64,000 bases of DNA from Bacteroidota bacterium (GTDB lineage: Bacteria; Bacteroidota; Bacteroidia; Bacteroidales; Paludibacteraceae), in the NCBI GenBank assembly GCA_023391625.1, contig JAEWAN010000006.1, positions 496,001 to 560,000 of the forward strand, given 5' to 3'. Position 1 is the stretch's first letter, and each line of letters opens with the position of its first letter. The position numbers were made by a program, and so were the translations under genes. Below the pieces are notes generated by a model. It saw nothing but the letters and a program-made list of their open reading frames with translations, had not been told where the DNA came from and did no database searches. Of this stretch, positions 34,241 to 44,271 are shown in pieces.

Positions 34241-36280
34241 TTATTTTACTTCAGCTCCGTCTTCCACTTGTGCTTTCGGTTGTATCAACACCAGCTTGCC
34301 GTCTGCTTTTTCTGCGGAAAGGATCATTCCTTCACTCATTATTCCGCGTAATTTGCGAGGTTCAAAGTTAGCAATGAAGCATACTTGTGTTCCTATGAGT
34401 TCTTCCGGATTGGGGTAAGATTGTGCAATCCCGGACAGGATGGTACGTTCTCCTAATCCATCGGAGATACGGAACTGGAGCAATTTGTCTGCTTTCGGAA
34501 CTTTTTGGCAATCCAGTACAGTACCTACTCGGATATCCATTTTCATGAAATCATCAAAAGGAACGTTTTCTTTCACCGGGTTCGCTTTATGGTTCGCTAT
34601 TTCATTCGCTTTTTTCGTGTCCAGTAATTTTTGTACCTGCGCCTGTATAGCTTCGTCTTCTATCTTTTCAAACAACAATTCCGGAGTAGCTAATTGTGTT
34701 CCTGTAGGCAGCAAATCTGTTTTTCCCAGATTTTCCCAGCTGAAGGAAGAGAGGTTCAGCATTTCCCGTAATTTTTTGGATGAAAACGGTAGAAACGGTT
34801 CAAACGCAATAGCCAGGTTGGCTGCGATTTGCAGGCTTAAGTGCATGATAGTGGAGACTCTGTCCATATCTGTCTTAGCCAGTTTCCACGGTTCGGTTTC
34901 CGCAAGATATTTATTTCCGATACGGGCCAGGTTCATCGCTTCTTTCTGTGCGTCACGGAAACGGAAGTTATCCAGCAGTTTTTCTATTTCTGCTTTGACA
35001 TTTGTGAAGTCTTCCAGTGTTGCCCGGTCGTAATCAGTTAGTTCACCTAAAGCCGGAACTTTTCCTTCAAAATATTTATGAGTAAGTACAAGGGCACGGT
35101 TAATGAAGTTACCGTATATAGCAACCAGCTCGTTGTTATTGCGTGCCTGGAAATCTTTCCAGGTGAAATCGTTGTCTTTGGTTTCCGGTGCATTGGCTGT
35201 CAGCACGTAGCGCAGGACATCCTGTTTGCCAGGAAAGTCTTCCAGATATTCATGCAGCCATACAGCCCAGTTGCGGGAGGTGGATATTTTGTCTCCTTCA
35301 AGGTTGAGAAACTCATTAGCCGGGACATTGTCCGGTAATATATAGCTGCCTTCTGCTTTAAGCATAGCGGGGAAAACAATGCAGTGGAAAACGATATTGT
35401 CTTTTCCAATGAAGTGGATTAAACGGGTGTCCTCGTCTTTCCACCATTTTTCCCAGTCGTTAGGTAATAGTTCTTTTGTGTTGGATATGTATCCGATAGG
35501 TGCGTCAAACCATACGTACAATACTTTACCATCAGCTCCTTCTACAGGCACCGGAATACCCCAATCCAGGTCGCGGCTTACTGCACGTGGCTGTAAACCC
35601 ATATCCAGCCAGCTTTTGCATTGACCGTAAACGTTTGGTTTCCACTCTTTATGTTCTTCCAGTATCCATTGGCGTAACCAGGCTTCATGCTGATCCAGCG
35701 GCAAATACCAGTGTTTGGTTTCTTTCATTACCGGGGTACTTCCGCTGATGGCCGATTTCGGATTAATCAAGTCTGTAGGGCTTAGTGAAGTACCGCAGGA
35801 TTCACATTGGTCTCCGTAAGCATTTTCATTTCCACAGTGCGGACATTTTCCCGTGATATAACGGTCGGCCAGGAATTGCTGCGCTTCTTCGTCATAATAC
35901 TGTTCGGAAGTTTTTTCTATAAAACCCCCTTTGCTTTCAATGGTTTTGAAAATTTCAGAAGCTGTTTCACGGTGAACTTTTGACGTTGTGCGGGAGTAAA
36001 TGTCAAAAGAAATACCCAGTTCTTCAAATGATTTTTTTATCAGGTAGTGATAACGGTCTACAATATCCTGTGGTGTGACACCTTCTTTTTTTGCTTTGAT
36101 TGTGATAGGCACTCCATGTTCGTCAGAACCTCCGATAAATAGGACATCTTCACCTTTTAAACGCAGGTAACGTACATAGATATCTGCAGGTACATATACT
36201 CCTGCAAGGTGGCCTATATGTACGGGGCCATTGGCATAAGGTAAGGCCGAAGTAACTGTAGTTCGTTTAAATTGTTTCAT
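34241..36280 (-). CDS. metG: Methionyl-tRNA synthetase
   Basis: Charges tRNA(Met). The 679-aa form includes the class I catalytic core, anticodon domain and a C-terminal EMAP/Trbp111 tRNA-binding domain (about 575-679, MDIRVGTVLDCQKVPKADKL). The HIGH motif is at PVHIGHL. The KMSKS loop reads GDKISTSRN. A zinc knuckle CPHCGNENAYGDQCESCG (about 146-163) marks the zinc-binding type. A minus-strand promoter (-7 TACCTTTG, -33 TTTG, 18-base spacing) lies 39 bases upstream. Confidence 0.98.
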   Translation of the reverse strand: MKQFKRTTVTSALPYANGPVHIGHLAGVYVPADIYVRYLRLKGEDVLFIGGSDEHGVPITIKAKKEGVTPQDIVDRYHYLIKKSFEELGISFDIYSRTTSKVHRETASEIFKTIESKGGFIEKTSEQYYDEEAQQFLADRYITGKCPHCGNENAYGDQCESCGTSLSPTDLINPKSAISGSTPVMKETKHWYLPLDQHEAWLRQWILEEHKEWKPNVYGQCKSWLDMGLQPRAVSRDLDWGIPVPVEGADGKVLYVWFDAPIGYISNTKELLPNDWEKWWKDEDTRLIHFIGKDNIVFHCIVFPAMLKAEGSYILPDNVPANEFLNLEGDKISTSRNWAVWLHEYLEDFPGKQDVLRYVLTANAPETKDNDFTWKDFQARNNNELVAIYGNFINRALVLTHKYFEGKVPALGELTDYDRATLEDFTNVKAEIEKLLDNFRFRDAQKEAMNLARIGNKYLAETEPWKLAKTDMDRVSTIMHLSLQIAANLAIAFEPFLPFSSKKLREMLNLSSFSWENLGKTDLLPTGTQLATPELLFEKIEDEAIQAQVQKLLDTKKANEIANHKANPVKENVPFDDFMKMDIRVGTVLDCQKVPKADKLLQFRISDGLGERTILSGIAQSYPNPEELIGTQVCFIANFEPRKLRGIMSEGMILSAEKADGKLVLIQPKAQVEDGAEVK

Positions 36281-36318
36281 ATCTGATCGTTTAAATCGTC
36301 TTAAATTTAACAGGATTG

Positions 36319-36348
36319 CAAAGGTACTGATAATAATTTAAATACAAA
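36319..36348 (-). promoter_or_regulatory. metG promoter
   Basis: Minus strand TTTG at 36345-36348 and TACCTTTG at 36319-36326, spacer 18 bases, matching the Bacteroidota consensus. Confidence 0.65.
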
Positions 36349-36474
36349 TTGTTCGGATGTCCTAAATTTCCGGTGTCTATCCGGCTATAAACAACGGACG
36401 GAGGTGTGTGTCAATAGAAATTTTTCCTTTATGAGAATCAAATATTGGGAAACATCCTCCGGAATAGTACGAAT

Positions 36475-36509
36475 AAAAAGAAGGTGACTCATATTTTTGA
36501 GTCACCTTC
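36475..36509 (-). terminator. htpG intrinsic terminator
   Basis: Twelve-base stem GAAGGTGACTCA/TGAGTCACCTTC (36480-36491, 36498-36509). Read on the minus strand it is followed by TTTTT. It lies 31 bases past the htpG stop. Confidence 0.85.
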
Positions 36510-36539
36510 ATCCTTGAAAACCGGTTTATGTAAATGTTT

Positions 36540-38594
36540 TTACAGTAATTCGACGCTTCGTTTAACGAAGTTAGCCAATGATTCGCCTTTTAGCATATTG
36601 TTGGCTAATAATGCCAAGTCTATTAACTGGCTTACTTGTTTATTTTCTGCTGCATATGTTTTGAAAACAGATTTTTTAGCAGTATTCAATTCTTCTATTT
36701 TCTTTTGTAGGTTTTCCAGTTCTTCTTTTTCCGCAACAGGAATTTCTTCGTCTTTTTTGTCTTTATGACTTTCTTTCAGTTCGGCCTGTTTCTTTTCAGC
36801 TTCTTTCAGGTCTGAGTCAATAGGAGCTATTTCTTTTGCCGTAGCTTCTTCCTCATTCTTTAATAGTTTTTCAATCAGCGGATGAGCCGTATTTACAACC
36901 AGGTTATAGCTGTCCGGCATTTCTCCGTAAAAACTCATCATACCGCCTTGCATGGCAGACATGTCTTTCATACGGCGCATGAATTCGTTTTGGGTGATAA
37001 ATACCGGGTTGGAAGACGGAGAAAGTTGTTCAAACGTAACAATGAAGTTTGCTTTTTCCATTGTTGGCAATTGTGAGTCAAAAATGGTAATCAGTGCATT
37101 GCGCTGTTCGTTTGTCAATGTAACTTCGCTTTGGTTGTCTTTCGGGATCAGTTTTTCTATTGTATCGCTGTCCACACGTACGAAGCGTGTTTTTTCCATC
37201 TTTTGTTCAAACTGGCTGATTGCATGTACGTCCAGCTGTCCGTCCATAAGCAATACATCGTATCCTTTGTCTTTAGCTCCTTGTATATAGCTGTATTGTT
37301 CGTCTTTATTGGTTGTGTACAAATAGATAAGAGTATCGTCTTTGTCTTTTTGGTTTTCGCCGATTAATGTTTTGTATTCTTCCAGCGTAAAGTATTTGCC
37401 GTCCACGTTTTTCAGCAATACGAATTTTTCAGCACGTTCGTAGAATTTTTCATCGCTTAGCATGCCATACTGGATGAATATTTTCAGGTTATCCCATTTG
37501 TCTTCAAATTGCGTACGGTCGTTTTTGAATATTTCATTCAGGCGGTCTGCCACTTTTTTGGTGATGTGTCCGGAAATCTTCTTTACGTTAGAGTCGCTTT
37601 GCAGGTAACTTCTTGAAACATTTAACGGAATGTCCGGAGAGTCAATCACCCCGTGCAATAAAGTCAGATAATCAGGAACAATACCTTCAACCGAATCGGT
37701 TACGAAAACCTGGTTAGAATATAACTGTATTTTATTTCTGTTTAAATCAATATTGCTTTTGATTTTCGGGAAATAAAGGATACCTGTCAGGTGGAACGGA
37801 TAATCTACGTTTAAGTGAATCCAGAATAACGGGTCTTCACTCATCGGATATAATTCGTGATAGAATTTTTTATAATCTTCGTCGGTCAGATCTGCAGGTT
37901 TACGTGTCCATGCAGGATTTGTTTCGTTGATGATGCTGTCTTCTTCCGTTTCCACTTCTTTACCGTCCTTCCATTCTTTTTTCTTTCCGAAAGCAATGGC
38001 TACAGGTAAGAATTTGCAATATTTGGTCAATAGCTGCTGGATACGTGCTTCTTCCAGGAATTCCTGGTTTTCATCGTCTATGTGCAGGATGATGTCTGTA
38101 CCACGGTCTTCCTTGGTTGTTTCTTCCATTGTGTATTCCGGAGTTCCGTCGCATGTCCAGTGCATTGCCACCGCATCATCCTTAAATGAACGGGTAAAAA
38201 TTTCCACTTCTTTGGCTGCCATGAATGCAGAATAGAAACCTAATCCGAAATGGCCGATGATTGACTGAGCATCGTTTTTGTATTTTTTTACGAATTCTTC
38301 AGCTCCGGAAAATGCTATCTGGTTGATGTATTTGTCTATCTCGTCGCTGGTCATACCAACACCCCGGTCGGAAATGGTAATTGTTTTCTTTTCCTTGTCG
38401 ATATTGACATGTATTGTCAGATCGCCCATTTCTCCCTTAAATTCGCCCACAGATGCAAGTGTTTTTAATTTTTGGGTTGCATCTACTGCGTTTGATACTA
38501 ATTCACGAAGAAAAATTTCATGGTCACTATACAAGAACTTTTTTATAATGGGGAAAATGTTATCGCTTGTAACCCCAATGTTTCCTTTTGCCAT
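36540..38594 (-). CDS. htpG: Molecular chaperone HtpG (Hsp90)
   Basis: ATP-dependent cytosolic chaperone. The 684-aa length is typical for Bacteroidota HtpG. The N-terminal GHKL ATPase motifs are FLRELVSNAVDATQK, SDRGVGMTSDEID and IGHFGLGFYSAFM. The middle domain contains PLNVSRSYLQSDSNVKKI. Near the C-terminus a charged Glu/Lys-rich stretch (about 600-645) looks coiled-coil-like and replaces a less charged region in E. coli HtpG. Monocistronic. No heat-shock operator (CIRCE) was recognised upstream. Confidence 0.97.
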   Translation of the reverse strand: MAKGNIGVTSDNIFPIIKKFLYSDHEIFLRELVSNAVDATQKLKTLASVGEFKGEMGDLTIHVNIDKEKKTITISDRGVGMTSDEIDKYINQIAFSGAEEFVKKYKNDAQSIIGHFGLGFYSAFMAAKEVEIFTRSFKDDAVAMHWTCDGTPEYTMEETTKEDRGTDIILHIDDENQEFLEEARIQQLLTKYCKFLPVAIAFGKKKEWKDGKEVETEEDSIINETNPAWTRKPADLTDEDYKKFYHELYPMSEDPLFWIHLNVDYPFHLTGILYFPKIKSNIDLNRNKIQLYSNQVFVTDSVEGIVPDYLTLLHGVIDSPDIPLNVSRSYLQSDSNVKKISGHITKKVADRLNEIFKNDRTQFEDKWDNLKIFIQYGMLSDEKFYERAEKFVLLKNVDGKYFTLEEYKTLIGENQKDKDDTLIYLYTTNKDEQYSYIQGAKDKGYDVLLMDGQLDVHAISQFEQKMEKTRFVRVDSDTIEKLIPKDNQSEVTLTNEQRNALITIFDSQLPTMEKANFIVTFEQLSPSSNPVFITQNEFMRRMKDMSAMQGGMMSFYGEMPDSYNLVVNTAHPLIEKLLKNEEEATAKEIAPIDSDLKEAEKKQAELKESHKDKKDEEIPVAEKEELENLQKKIEELNTAKKSVFKTYAAENKQVSQLIDLALLANNMLKGESLANFVKRSVELL

Positions 38595-38793
38595 AATGAT
38601 AATATGTTAAGTTTTTATTTTAAATAAATCAGTTAAAAAATTATGTTTTGACTTTTTACAAAAAAAATGCCAGTCTTTATCTTGTGACAGAATGACAGCA
38701 TTGATCGTTTTACGCCATATAAAACGATGTTATAACCTCCACCTGTTAGAATTAATAATTGTTATTACGTTTAAACTATTCTTTTTGTAATAA

Positions 38794-38822
38794 TTGAAAA
38801 CCACAACATTTTAATAACTTTG
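38794..38822 (+). promoter_or_regulatory. Promoter of the SPOR-folE operon
   Basis: TTG at 38794-38796 and TAACTTTG at 38815-38822, spacer 18 bases; 34 bases before the ATG at 38857. Confidence 0.7.
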
Positions 38823-38856
38823 TGGTTTATTTTTATTTTAGCGCATTTAAACGATA

Positions 38857-39363
38857 ATGAAAATGATAAAAAATAAAATAGTAAGCCTGGCAATCTGCTT
38901 TGTCTTTTTTTCTTTAAGCTTGTCAGCTCAACGTGACACTACTGTTGTTACCAATGATATCCCTGTAAGCTATAATGTGTTTGAGGTTATACAGCAGGAT
39001 GACTCTTTACAGACCACAATAAAAATATATCAGGATAAACGGATAGAAAATTTATTTTTAGACAGACAGCAGGCAAGTAAGTCGGCAGTTGTAAGCGGTT
39101 ATCGGGTACAGGTATTTTCCAGTAATATACATCAGACGGCTAAATCAGCCGCTTTTCGTGTGGAACGTATGGTTATGGAAAAATTTCCTCATCAGGGCAT
39201 TTACGTGACTTATACTTCTCCTTTCTGGAAAGTGCGTGTGGGCGACTTCAGAACGCTGGAAGAGGCTCAGGCATTCCGTGACGAACTGATGGGTGCTTTT
39301 CCCGAATTGAAGAGGGAAATGTATGTGGTTCGTGACCAGATATCGCTTGTCGGATCAAAATAG
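38857..39363 (+). CDS. Secreted SPOR domain protein
   Basis: A 168-aa exported protein. Signal peptide MKMIKNKIVSLAICFVFFSL...SAQ. The C-terminal SPOR domain (about 78-160) starts VSGYRVQVFSSN and contains WKVRVGDFRTLEEAQAF. SPOR domains bind denuded septal peptidoglycan glycans, so a periplasmic cell-wall role is likely. The middle (30-75) has no recognised domain. folE begins one base after its stop codon, so the two are co-transcribed. Confidence 0.88.
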   Translation: MKMIKNKIVSLAICFVFFSLSLSAQRDTTVVTNDIPVSYNVFEVIQQDDSLQTTIKIYQDKRIENLFLDRQQASKSAVVSGYRVQVFSSNIHQTAKSAAFRVERMVMEKFPHQGIYVTYTSPFWKVRVGDFRTLEEAQAFRDELMGAFPELKREMYVVRDQISLVGSK

Positions 39364-39364
39364 A

Positions 39365-39946
39365 ATGAATAATAATATGGAATTTAATGAACAGAAGACT
39401 GCAAAATTAGCAGAACATTACCGGGAGATAATTAAAATATTGGGTGAGGATCCGGAACGGGAAGGTTTGCTTAAAACTCCGGAACGTGTGGCCAAGGCGA
39501 TGCAGTTTCTTATGCAGGGTTATAAGCTGGATCCGGAACAAATTCTCCGTTCGGCCATGTTTACGGAAGATTACCGCCAGATGGTGATCGTAAAGGACAT
39601 CGATTTTTATTCTATGTGTGAGCATCATATGTTGCCTTTTTTCGGTAAGGCGCATGTGGCTTATATACCAAATAAAAAGATAACCGGATTGAGTAAGATT
39701 GCCCGTATTGTCGATATTTATGCAAGAAGGTTGCAGGTGCAGGAACGTATGACTACGCAGATTAAAGAATGTATTCAGAACACTTTGAATCCGATGGGGG
39801 TAATGGTCATCATTGAGGCACAGCATTTGTGCATGCAAATGCGTGGTGTTCAGAAACAACATTCCATTACTACGACATCGGACTTTACCGGAGCTTTTCA
39901 GCAGGCTAAGACTCGTGAGGAGTTCATGAACCTGATCCGGAAATAA
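39365..39946 (+). CDS. folE: GTP cyclohydrolase I
   Basis: First step of folate (and queuosine/biopterin) biosynthesis: GTP to dihydroneopterin triphosphate. I place the start at the ATG at 39365, one base after the SPOR stop, giving 193 aa. A second ATG 12 bases later is possible. Zinc site Cys/His in MCEHHMLPFFGKAHVAYIP and Cys in EAQHLCMQMRGVQK. TTTSDFTGAF and the GLSKIARIVDIYARRLQVQE helix are family hallmarks. Works in the same pathway as folA. Confidence 0.97.
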   Translation: MNNNMEFNEQKTAKLAEHYREIIKILGEDPEREGLLKTPERVAKAMQFLMQGYKLDPEQILRSAMFTEDYRQMVIVKDIDFYSMCEHHMLPFFGKAHVAYIPNKKITGLSKIARIVDIYARRLQVQERMTTQIKECIQNTLNPMGVMVIIEAQHLCMQMRGVQKQHSITTTSDFTGAFQQAKTREEFMNLIRK

Positions 39947-40019
39947 ATCTTCCCCTTTGTGTTTTTTATACGGGAAACGTTTGTAATTAATTATCAGTAT
40001 TTTTAATATCCATGATTTA

Positions 40020-41576
40020 ATGAAACGCAATTACATTTTACTCGCACTTTTTGCTGTCGTTTTCGTGGGGGTATATATTTATGCTTTTGACAGCAAACTG
40101 GATTTGAATGGTGATAATGCTAATTATATCCGTTTGGCTCAAAGTATGGCCGATGGTAATGGTTATTCTTCGCCTACTGTTGACGGATTGAAGCCGGCCA
40201 GTCATTTTCCTCCGGGCTATTCCACTTTTTTGTCGTTTTTTATGTGGATGGGTATACAAAACCTTGTGTTTTTTAAGGCTCTTAACGGGATACTATTATT
40301 TGTAAGCCTGTTGCTGCTGTTTTTTATTGTACAGCGTTCCACCCAAAATAAATCTTTAGCTTTTGTTGCGGTGTTGATTCCTGTTTTTTCTCCCCAGCTG
40401 CAGCATTTTGCCAATATGGTTATGTCTGAAATGCTTTTCCTTTTCTTTTCCGTGTTATGCATATATGCGTTATTCCAGTATGCAAGGAAAGAGAAACCTT
40501 GTTTTTGGACATCGCCTTGGTTCTATGTCGCTTTTGCATCAGCAGCTTTTTCCTATCATGTACGTACGGTAGGGATGGCTACTATATTGGCTCTTGTTGT
40601 ATTCTTTTTATTTCGTAAGGAATGGAAACAAGCTGTATTCTCTCTTTTGGGTGTCGTATTGCTTGTCCTGCCTTGGGTGATACGTAATTCCGTGTATGGC
40701 ATAGAGTCTCGTTACTTCGGAACTATCATGACGGTAAACCCCTGGCGTCCGGAAAGCGGAACCATATCTACTTTCGGAGAGTTTTTCCAGAAGCTGATCA
40801 ACAATTTTGATGAAACGGTGATAAAAGGATTTAAAGAGATACTGTTCCCTTTTATGAATATTGATTACGGGGTGGTGTCCGGATTTTTGGCAGTTGTAGG
40901 AGGATTATTAATATTAGCTGTTGTTTTTTATGGCGCCTGGAACATAAAGGAAGTACGGTGGGCGCTTATTGCTTTACTTGTAGGACATATAGGACTTTTT
41001 ATGTTGTGGCATGGGGGAAATGGTTCCCGTTATGTGGTTCCTGTGGCCCCGTTTATTTTTATTTGTTTCTATACCGGTTTGTACAGCATTATACGTCGGT
41101 TTATTATCAGGAAAGAAAATAAGGTAGCACAATATGTACCATATGTGTTTTTAATTTTGGTTCTCCCTATGCTCCAGCCTGTCAAAACACAGGCCATGGT
41201 ATCCGGACAACCTTATCCGTCTGCATATCAGAATTATTTTACAATGGCAAAAGAAATGCAGAAGCAACTGCCGGAGGGGAAGGTTTGCTGTTGCCGAAAA
41301 CCGGAGCTGTTCAGCTATTATGCACCGAAATTGTATGCTACAAATTATTTGTATAGCAGTAATGCACGTGAACTTATCGGTGATTTAATTAATAAGAAGG
41401 TTGATTTTGTTATTTTAGATCAGTTGGGCTATTCATCTACCCCTCTTTATCTGTATCCGGCTATCCAACAGTATCCGGACTTGTTTCCTGTGATATGGCA
41501 TCTGCCGTCTCCGGACACATATTTGCTGAAATTTGAACGTGAAAAGGCAAAGAGCCTGCTAAACGTTAAAGAATAA
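40020..41576 (+). CDS. Polytopic membrane glycosyltransferase-like protein (GT39/ArnT-like)
   Basis: A 518-aa integral membrane protein with about ten hydrophobic segments. The first periplasmic loop has an acidic LDLNGDNANYIRLAQSMADG followed by ASHFPPGYSTFLS, the pattern of the catalytic loop in dolichyl/undecaprenyl-phosphate-sugar transferases (GT39/ArnT/GT83). The C-terminal ~120 residues (from about 395) form a soluble domain with conserved-looking CCCRKPELFSYYAPKLYATN. It probably transfers a sugar from a polyprenyl carrier to an envelope acceptor. Neither sugar nor acceptor can be told. It stands 73 bases after folE. Confidence 0.75.
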   Translation: MKRNYILLALFAVVFVGVYIYAFDSKLDLNGDNANYIRLAQSMADGNGYSSPTVDGLKPASHFPPGYSTFLSFFMWMGIQNLVFFKALNGILLFVSLLLLFFIVQRSTQNKSLAFVAVLIPVFSPQLQHFANMVMSEMLFLFFSVLCIYALFQYARKEKPCFWTSPWFYVAFASAAFSYHVRTVGMATILALVVFFLFRKEWKQAVFSLLGVVLLVLPWVIRNSVYGIESRYFGTIMTVNPWRPESGTISTFGEFFQKLINNFDETVIKGFKEILFPFMNIDYGVVSGFLAVVGGLLILAVVFYGAWNIKEVRWALIALLVGHIGLFMLWHGGNGSRYVVPVAPFIFICFYTGLYSIIRRFIIRKENKVAQYVPYVFLILVLPMLQPVKTQAMVSGQPYPSAYQNYFTMAKEMQKQLPEGKVCCCRKPELFSYYAPKLYATNYLYSSNARELIGDLINKKVDFVILDQLGYSSTPLYLYPAIQQYPDLFPVIWHLPSPDTYLLKFEREKAKSLLNVKE

Positions 41577-41669
41577 ATGTACCGGTCACCCATGAACAAA
41601 AAAGGGGTATATCGGTTCTTATTAACGGACAGGTAAATAAGCCTGTGACAATACTGATTATTATATAGA

Positions 41670-43253
41670 ATGAAAAAAGTAATTTTTTTTATATCGCTTT
41701 TACTGCCGTTTTACGGTTTTTCGCAAGGAATATCTTCGTTACAGGAGCGTAAATTGCAGGATGCTTTGATGGCTATTTCGAGGTTCTATGTGGATAGTAT
41801 CAATGATAAAGAACTGATTGAAAATACAATCGTTTCTGTTCTGAAAGAGTTGGATCCGCATTCGGCCTATATTCCCAAAGAAGAGGTTCAGCGTGTACAA
41901 GAGCCTTTGAAAGGAAGTTTTGAAGGGGTCGGGATTCAGTTCCAAATGTTGGAAGATACATTGTTTGTGGTTCAGACTGTTTCCGGAACTCCTGCCCAGA
42001 AAGTAGGGATTCTGCCTGGTGACAGGATGATTTATATTGAAGATGAACCTATTGCAGGGGTAAAAATGCCTACAACCAGTATCATGGAACGGCTCAGAGG
42101 ACCTAAGGGTACTGATGTGAATGTGCGGATGAAACGCCGGGGGCAGGACGAATTGCTGTCATTTAAAATGACGCGCGATAAAATTCCGTTATATACGGTG
42201 GATGCCAGCTATATGGTAGGAAAGGATATCGGTTATATTAAAATAAATAATTTTGGCAGTACCACGGTTCAGGAGTATAAGGATGCGGTTGCTAAGTTGC
42301 AGGAGCAGGGGATGAAAGATCTGGTTTTGGATTTGCAAGGCAACGGAGGGGGCTATCTTATGGCAGCAATAGAACTGGGAGACCAGTTCCTGAACAACGG
42401 GCAAATGATTGTTTATACGGAAGGGCTTCATCAGTCCCGGCAAAATGCGGTTGCCACTAACCGGGGAAACTTCCAGAAAGGCAAATTGGTTGTCTTGGTA
42501 GATGAGTATTCCGCTTCTGCCAGTGAGATTGTGGCCGGTGCTATACAGGATTGGGATCGTGGAGTTTTAGTAGGACGGCGTACTTTTGGTAAAGGACTGG
42601 TACAGCGGGAGTTGGAAATGCGGGATGGTTCTTTAATGAGGCTTACTACTGCCCGTTATTATACTCCTACCGGTCGTTCCATTCAGAAACCATATAAAAA
42701 TGGAGTGAATTATGAAGAGGAATTGCTGCAACGCTATAAACATGGTGAAATGTCTAATGCGGACAGTATTCAATTTCCGGATTCACTGAAATATCAGACT
42801 TTGCGTTTAAAAAGAACTGTTTATGGAGGTGGAGGCATTATGCCGGATGTTTTTGTGCCGTTGGATACAACTAAGTATACGAAATATCATCGTAATCTGG
42901 TGGCCCGGGGTGTTTTGAATAAGGTGGGAATACAATATATCGAAGATAATCGTGAACAGCTGCACAAAGATTATCCTTCTTTTGATGATTTTAAGGAACG
43001 TTATTTTGTACCGGAAGAGTTTCTTACACACTTGGTTAGTGCCGGTGAGGCAGAAGAGATTTCTTATAATGAAGAAGAATTTAATAAATCGAAAGAGTTG
43101 ATTAAACTTCAGTTGAAAGCTTTGGTTGCGAGAGATCTTTGGGATACGAATGAGTATTACCGGATTATTGATGAAGAAAACGAATCCTTGAAAAAGGCGA
43201 TAGAAATTTTAGAATCTAAAAACCAATATAATAACATTTTGAAACCTTTATAG
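41670..43253 (+). CDS. S41 family C-terminal processing peptidase (first copy)
   Basis: Periplasmic serine protease of the Ctp/Tsp family, 527 aa, with signal peptide MKKVIFFISLLLPFYGFSQG. A PDZ domain spans about 90-165 (GSFEGVGIQFQMLEDTLFVV, GTPAQKVGILPGDRMIYI). The catalytic domain has GNGGGYLMAAIELGDQF, nucleophile Ser in DEYSASASEIVAGAIQDWDR and general-base Lys in RRTFGKGLVQ. It shares overall layout with the S41 gene at 51051 (about 9 kb away). Bacteroidota often have several. Likely substrates are envelope proteins or peptidoglycan hydrolases. Confidence 0.94.
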   Translation: MKKVIFFISLLLPFYGFSQGISSLQERKLQDALMAISRFYVDSINDKELIENTIVSVLKELDPHSAYIPKEEVQRVQEPLKGSFEGVGIQFQMLEDTLFVVQTVSGTPAQKVGILPGDRMIYIEDEPIAGVKMPTTSIMERLRGPKGTDVNVRMKRRGQDELLSFKMTRDKIPLYTVDASYMVGKDIGYIKINNFGSTTVQEYKDAVAKLQEQGMKDLVLDLQGNGGGYLMAAIELGDQFLNNGQMIVYTEGLHQSRQNAVATNRGNFQKGKLVVLVDEYSASASEIVAGAIQDWDRGVLVGRRTFGKGLVQRELEMRDGSLMRLTTARYYTPTGRSIQKPYKNGVNYEEELLQRYKHGEMSNADSIQFPDSLKYQTLRLKRTVYGGGGIMPDVFVPLDTTKYTKYHRNLVARGVLNKVGIQYIEDNREQLHKDYPSFDDFKERYFVPEEFLTHLVSAGEAEEISYNEEEFNKSKELIKLQLKALVARDLWDTNEYYRIIDEENESLKKAIEILESKNQYNNILKPL

Positions 43254-43299
43254 TGCTGATACTATGAAGGGAATCATTTATAATGAAAAAATACAAGTT

Positions 43300-43992
43300 A
43301 TGAGAAAAACAAAGTTATTAGCAGCTGTACTTGTTATAGCCATCACGTTTTCCGGATGTGCTTCATGGAATAATACTGCAAAAGGAACTGCTGTCGGCGC
43401 TGGTAGTGGTGCCGGATTAGGGGCGGCTATCGGTGCGTTGGTAGGTAAAGACGGTAAGAGTACTGCTATTGGAGCAGCCATCGGCACGGTAGTGGGAACT
43501 ACGGCTGGAGCTATTATCGGCCGTCAGATGGATAAGGCTGCAGCTGAAGCGGCAGCTATTGACGGCGCAAAAGTGGAAAGCATTACGGATGCGAATGATT
43601 TGAAAGCCCTGAGGGTTACTTTTGATTCCGGCATTTTATTTGATTTTAATAAAAGCAATTTAAATGCAGCTTCTAAAAAATCATTGGCTGAATTGGCGCA
43701 GATATTGATTCAAAATCCGACAATGGATGTAATGATTTTCGGACATACTGATAATGTTGGAACATTGGAAGCCAATCAAAAAGTATCGCAAGACCGGGCA
43801 AATGCCGTTTCACGTTTTTTAATTTCACAAGGAGTTCCTTCCGGACAAATTGTACAGGCGGTAGGAATGAACTTTTCTGATCCTGTTGCTGATAACGAAA
43901 CTGTTGAAGGAAGAGCGCAAAACCGTAGGGTTGAGGTATTCCTGTATGCGAGTGAAGAAATGATCAGATTGGCGGAAATAGAAACTAAATAA
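43300..43992 (+). CDS. OmpA family lipoprotein with glycine-zipper region
   Basis: Start set at the ATG at 43300 because it gives a lipoprotein signal (MRKTKLLAAVLVIAITFSGC, Cys20). The 230-aa product has a glycine-rich membrane-active section (about 30-80, GTAVGAGSGAGLGAAIGALV and a second GxxxG run). An OmpA-type peptidoglycan-binding domain follows (about 105-215: FDSGILFDFNKSNLNAASKK, IFGHTDNVGTLEANQ, NRRVEVFLY). It is 46 bases after the S41 peptidase and followed by a terminator. This is the YiaD-like class of outer-membrane lipoproteins. Confidence 0.92.
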   Translation: MRKTKLLAAVLVIAITFSGCASWNNTAKGTAVGAGSGAGLGAAIGALVGKDGKSTAIGAAIGTVVGTTAGAIIGRQMDKAAAEAAAIDGAKVESITDANDLKALRVTFDSGILFDFNKSNLNAASKKSLAELAQILIQNPTMDVMIFGHTDNVGTLEANQKVSQDRANAVSRFLISQGVPSGQIVQAVGMNFSDPVADNETVEGRAQNRRVEVFLYASEEMIRLAEIETK

Positions 43993-44013
43993 TTTTGATA
44001 ATAAAGATCTTTT

Positions 44014-44053
44014 TAATCCCTTTTCTGCAACTGTGGAAGAGGGATTCTTTTTG
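44014..44053 (+). terminator. Terminator after the OmpA lipoprotein gene
   Basis: AATCCC (44015-44020) pairs with GGGATT (44041-44046) and the stem extends imperfectly inward; a T-rich CTTTTTG tail follows. Confidence 0.65.
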
Positions 44054-44263
44054 TAAGGCGTGATATTCTAAGCTTTTGGCGGAACAGCATGCCTGTATTG
44101 ATGAATTATTTTATGAGGTGAGGCTTGTAAAATGTTCCGTTGTTGTATTTTCTGTTTTTTGCTTAAAAAAGAGAAATAAGCTTATGGTTATTCTTCAGGA
44201 GACTTCTGTTTTGTCCTCTAAAAATCTACAGCTGTGATTAATGGATAAACATAAGAAATTGAG

Positions 44264-44271
44264 TATCTTTG
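44264..44271 (+). promoter_or_regulatory. uvrA -7 box
   Basis: TATCTTTG 26 bases before the ATG at 44298. It lies within the longer open frame that begins at 44241, so the longer start is unlikely. Confidence 0.6.

Noticed and set aside
34440..35033. 197-aa open frame opposite metG
   Set aside because: Ser/Phe-rich antisense frame; metG motifs run through the region.
39407..40030. 207-aa open frame opposite folE
   Set aside because: Composition typical of an antisense frame and no promoter; folE is certain.
43264..43299. Longer start of the OmpA lipoprotein gene
   Set aside because: It would bury the lipoprotein signal, which begins cleanly at the ATG at 43300.
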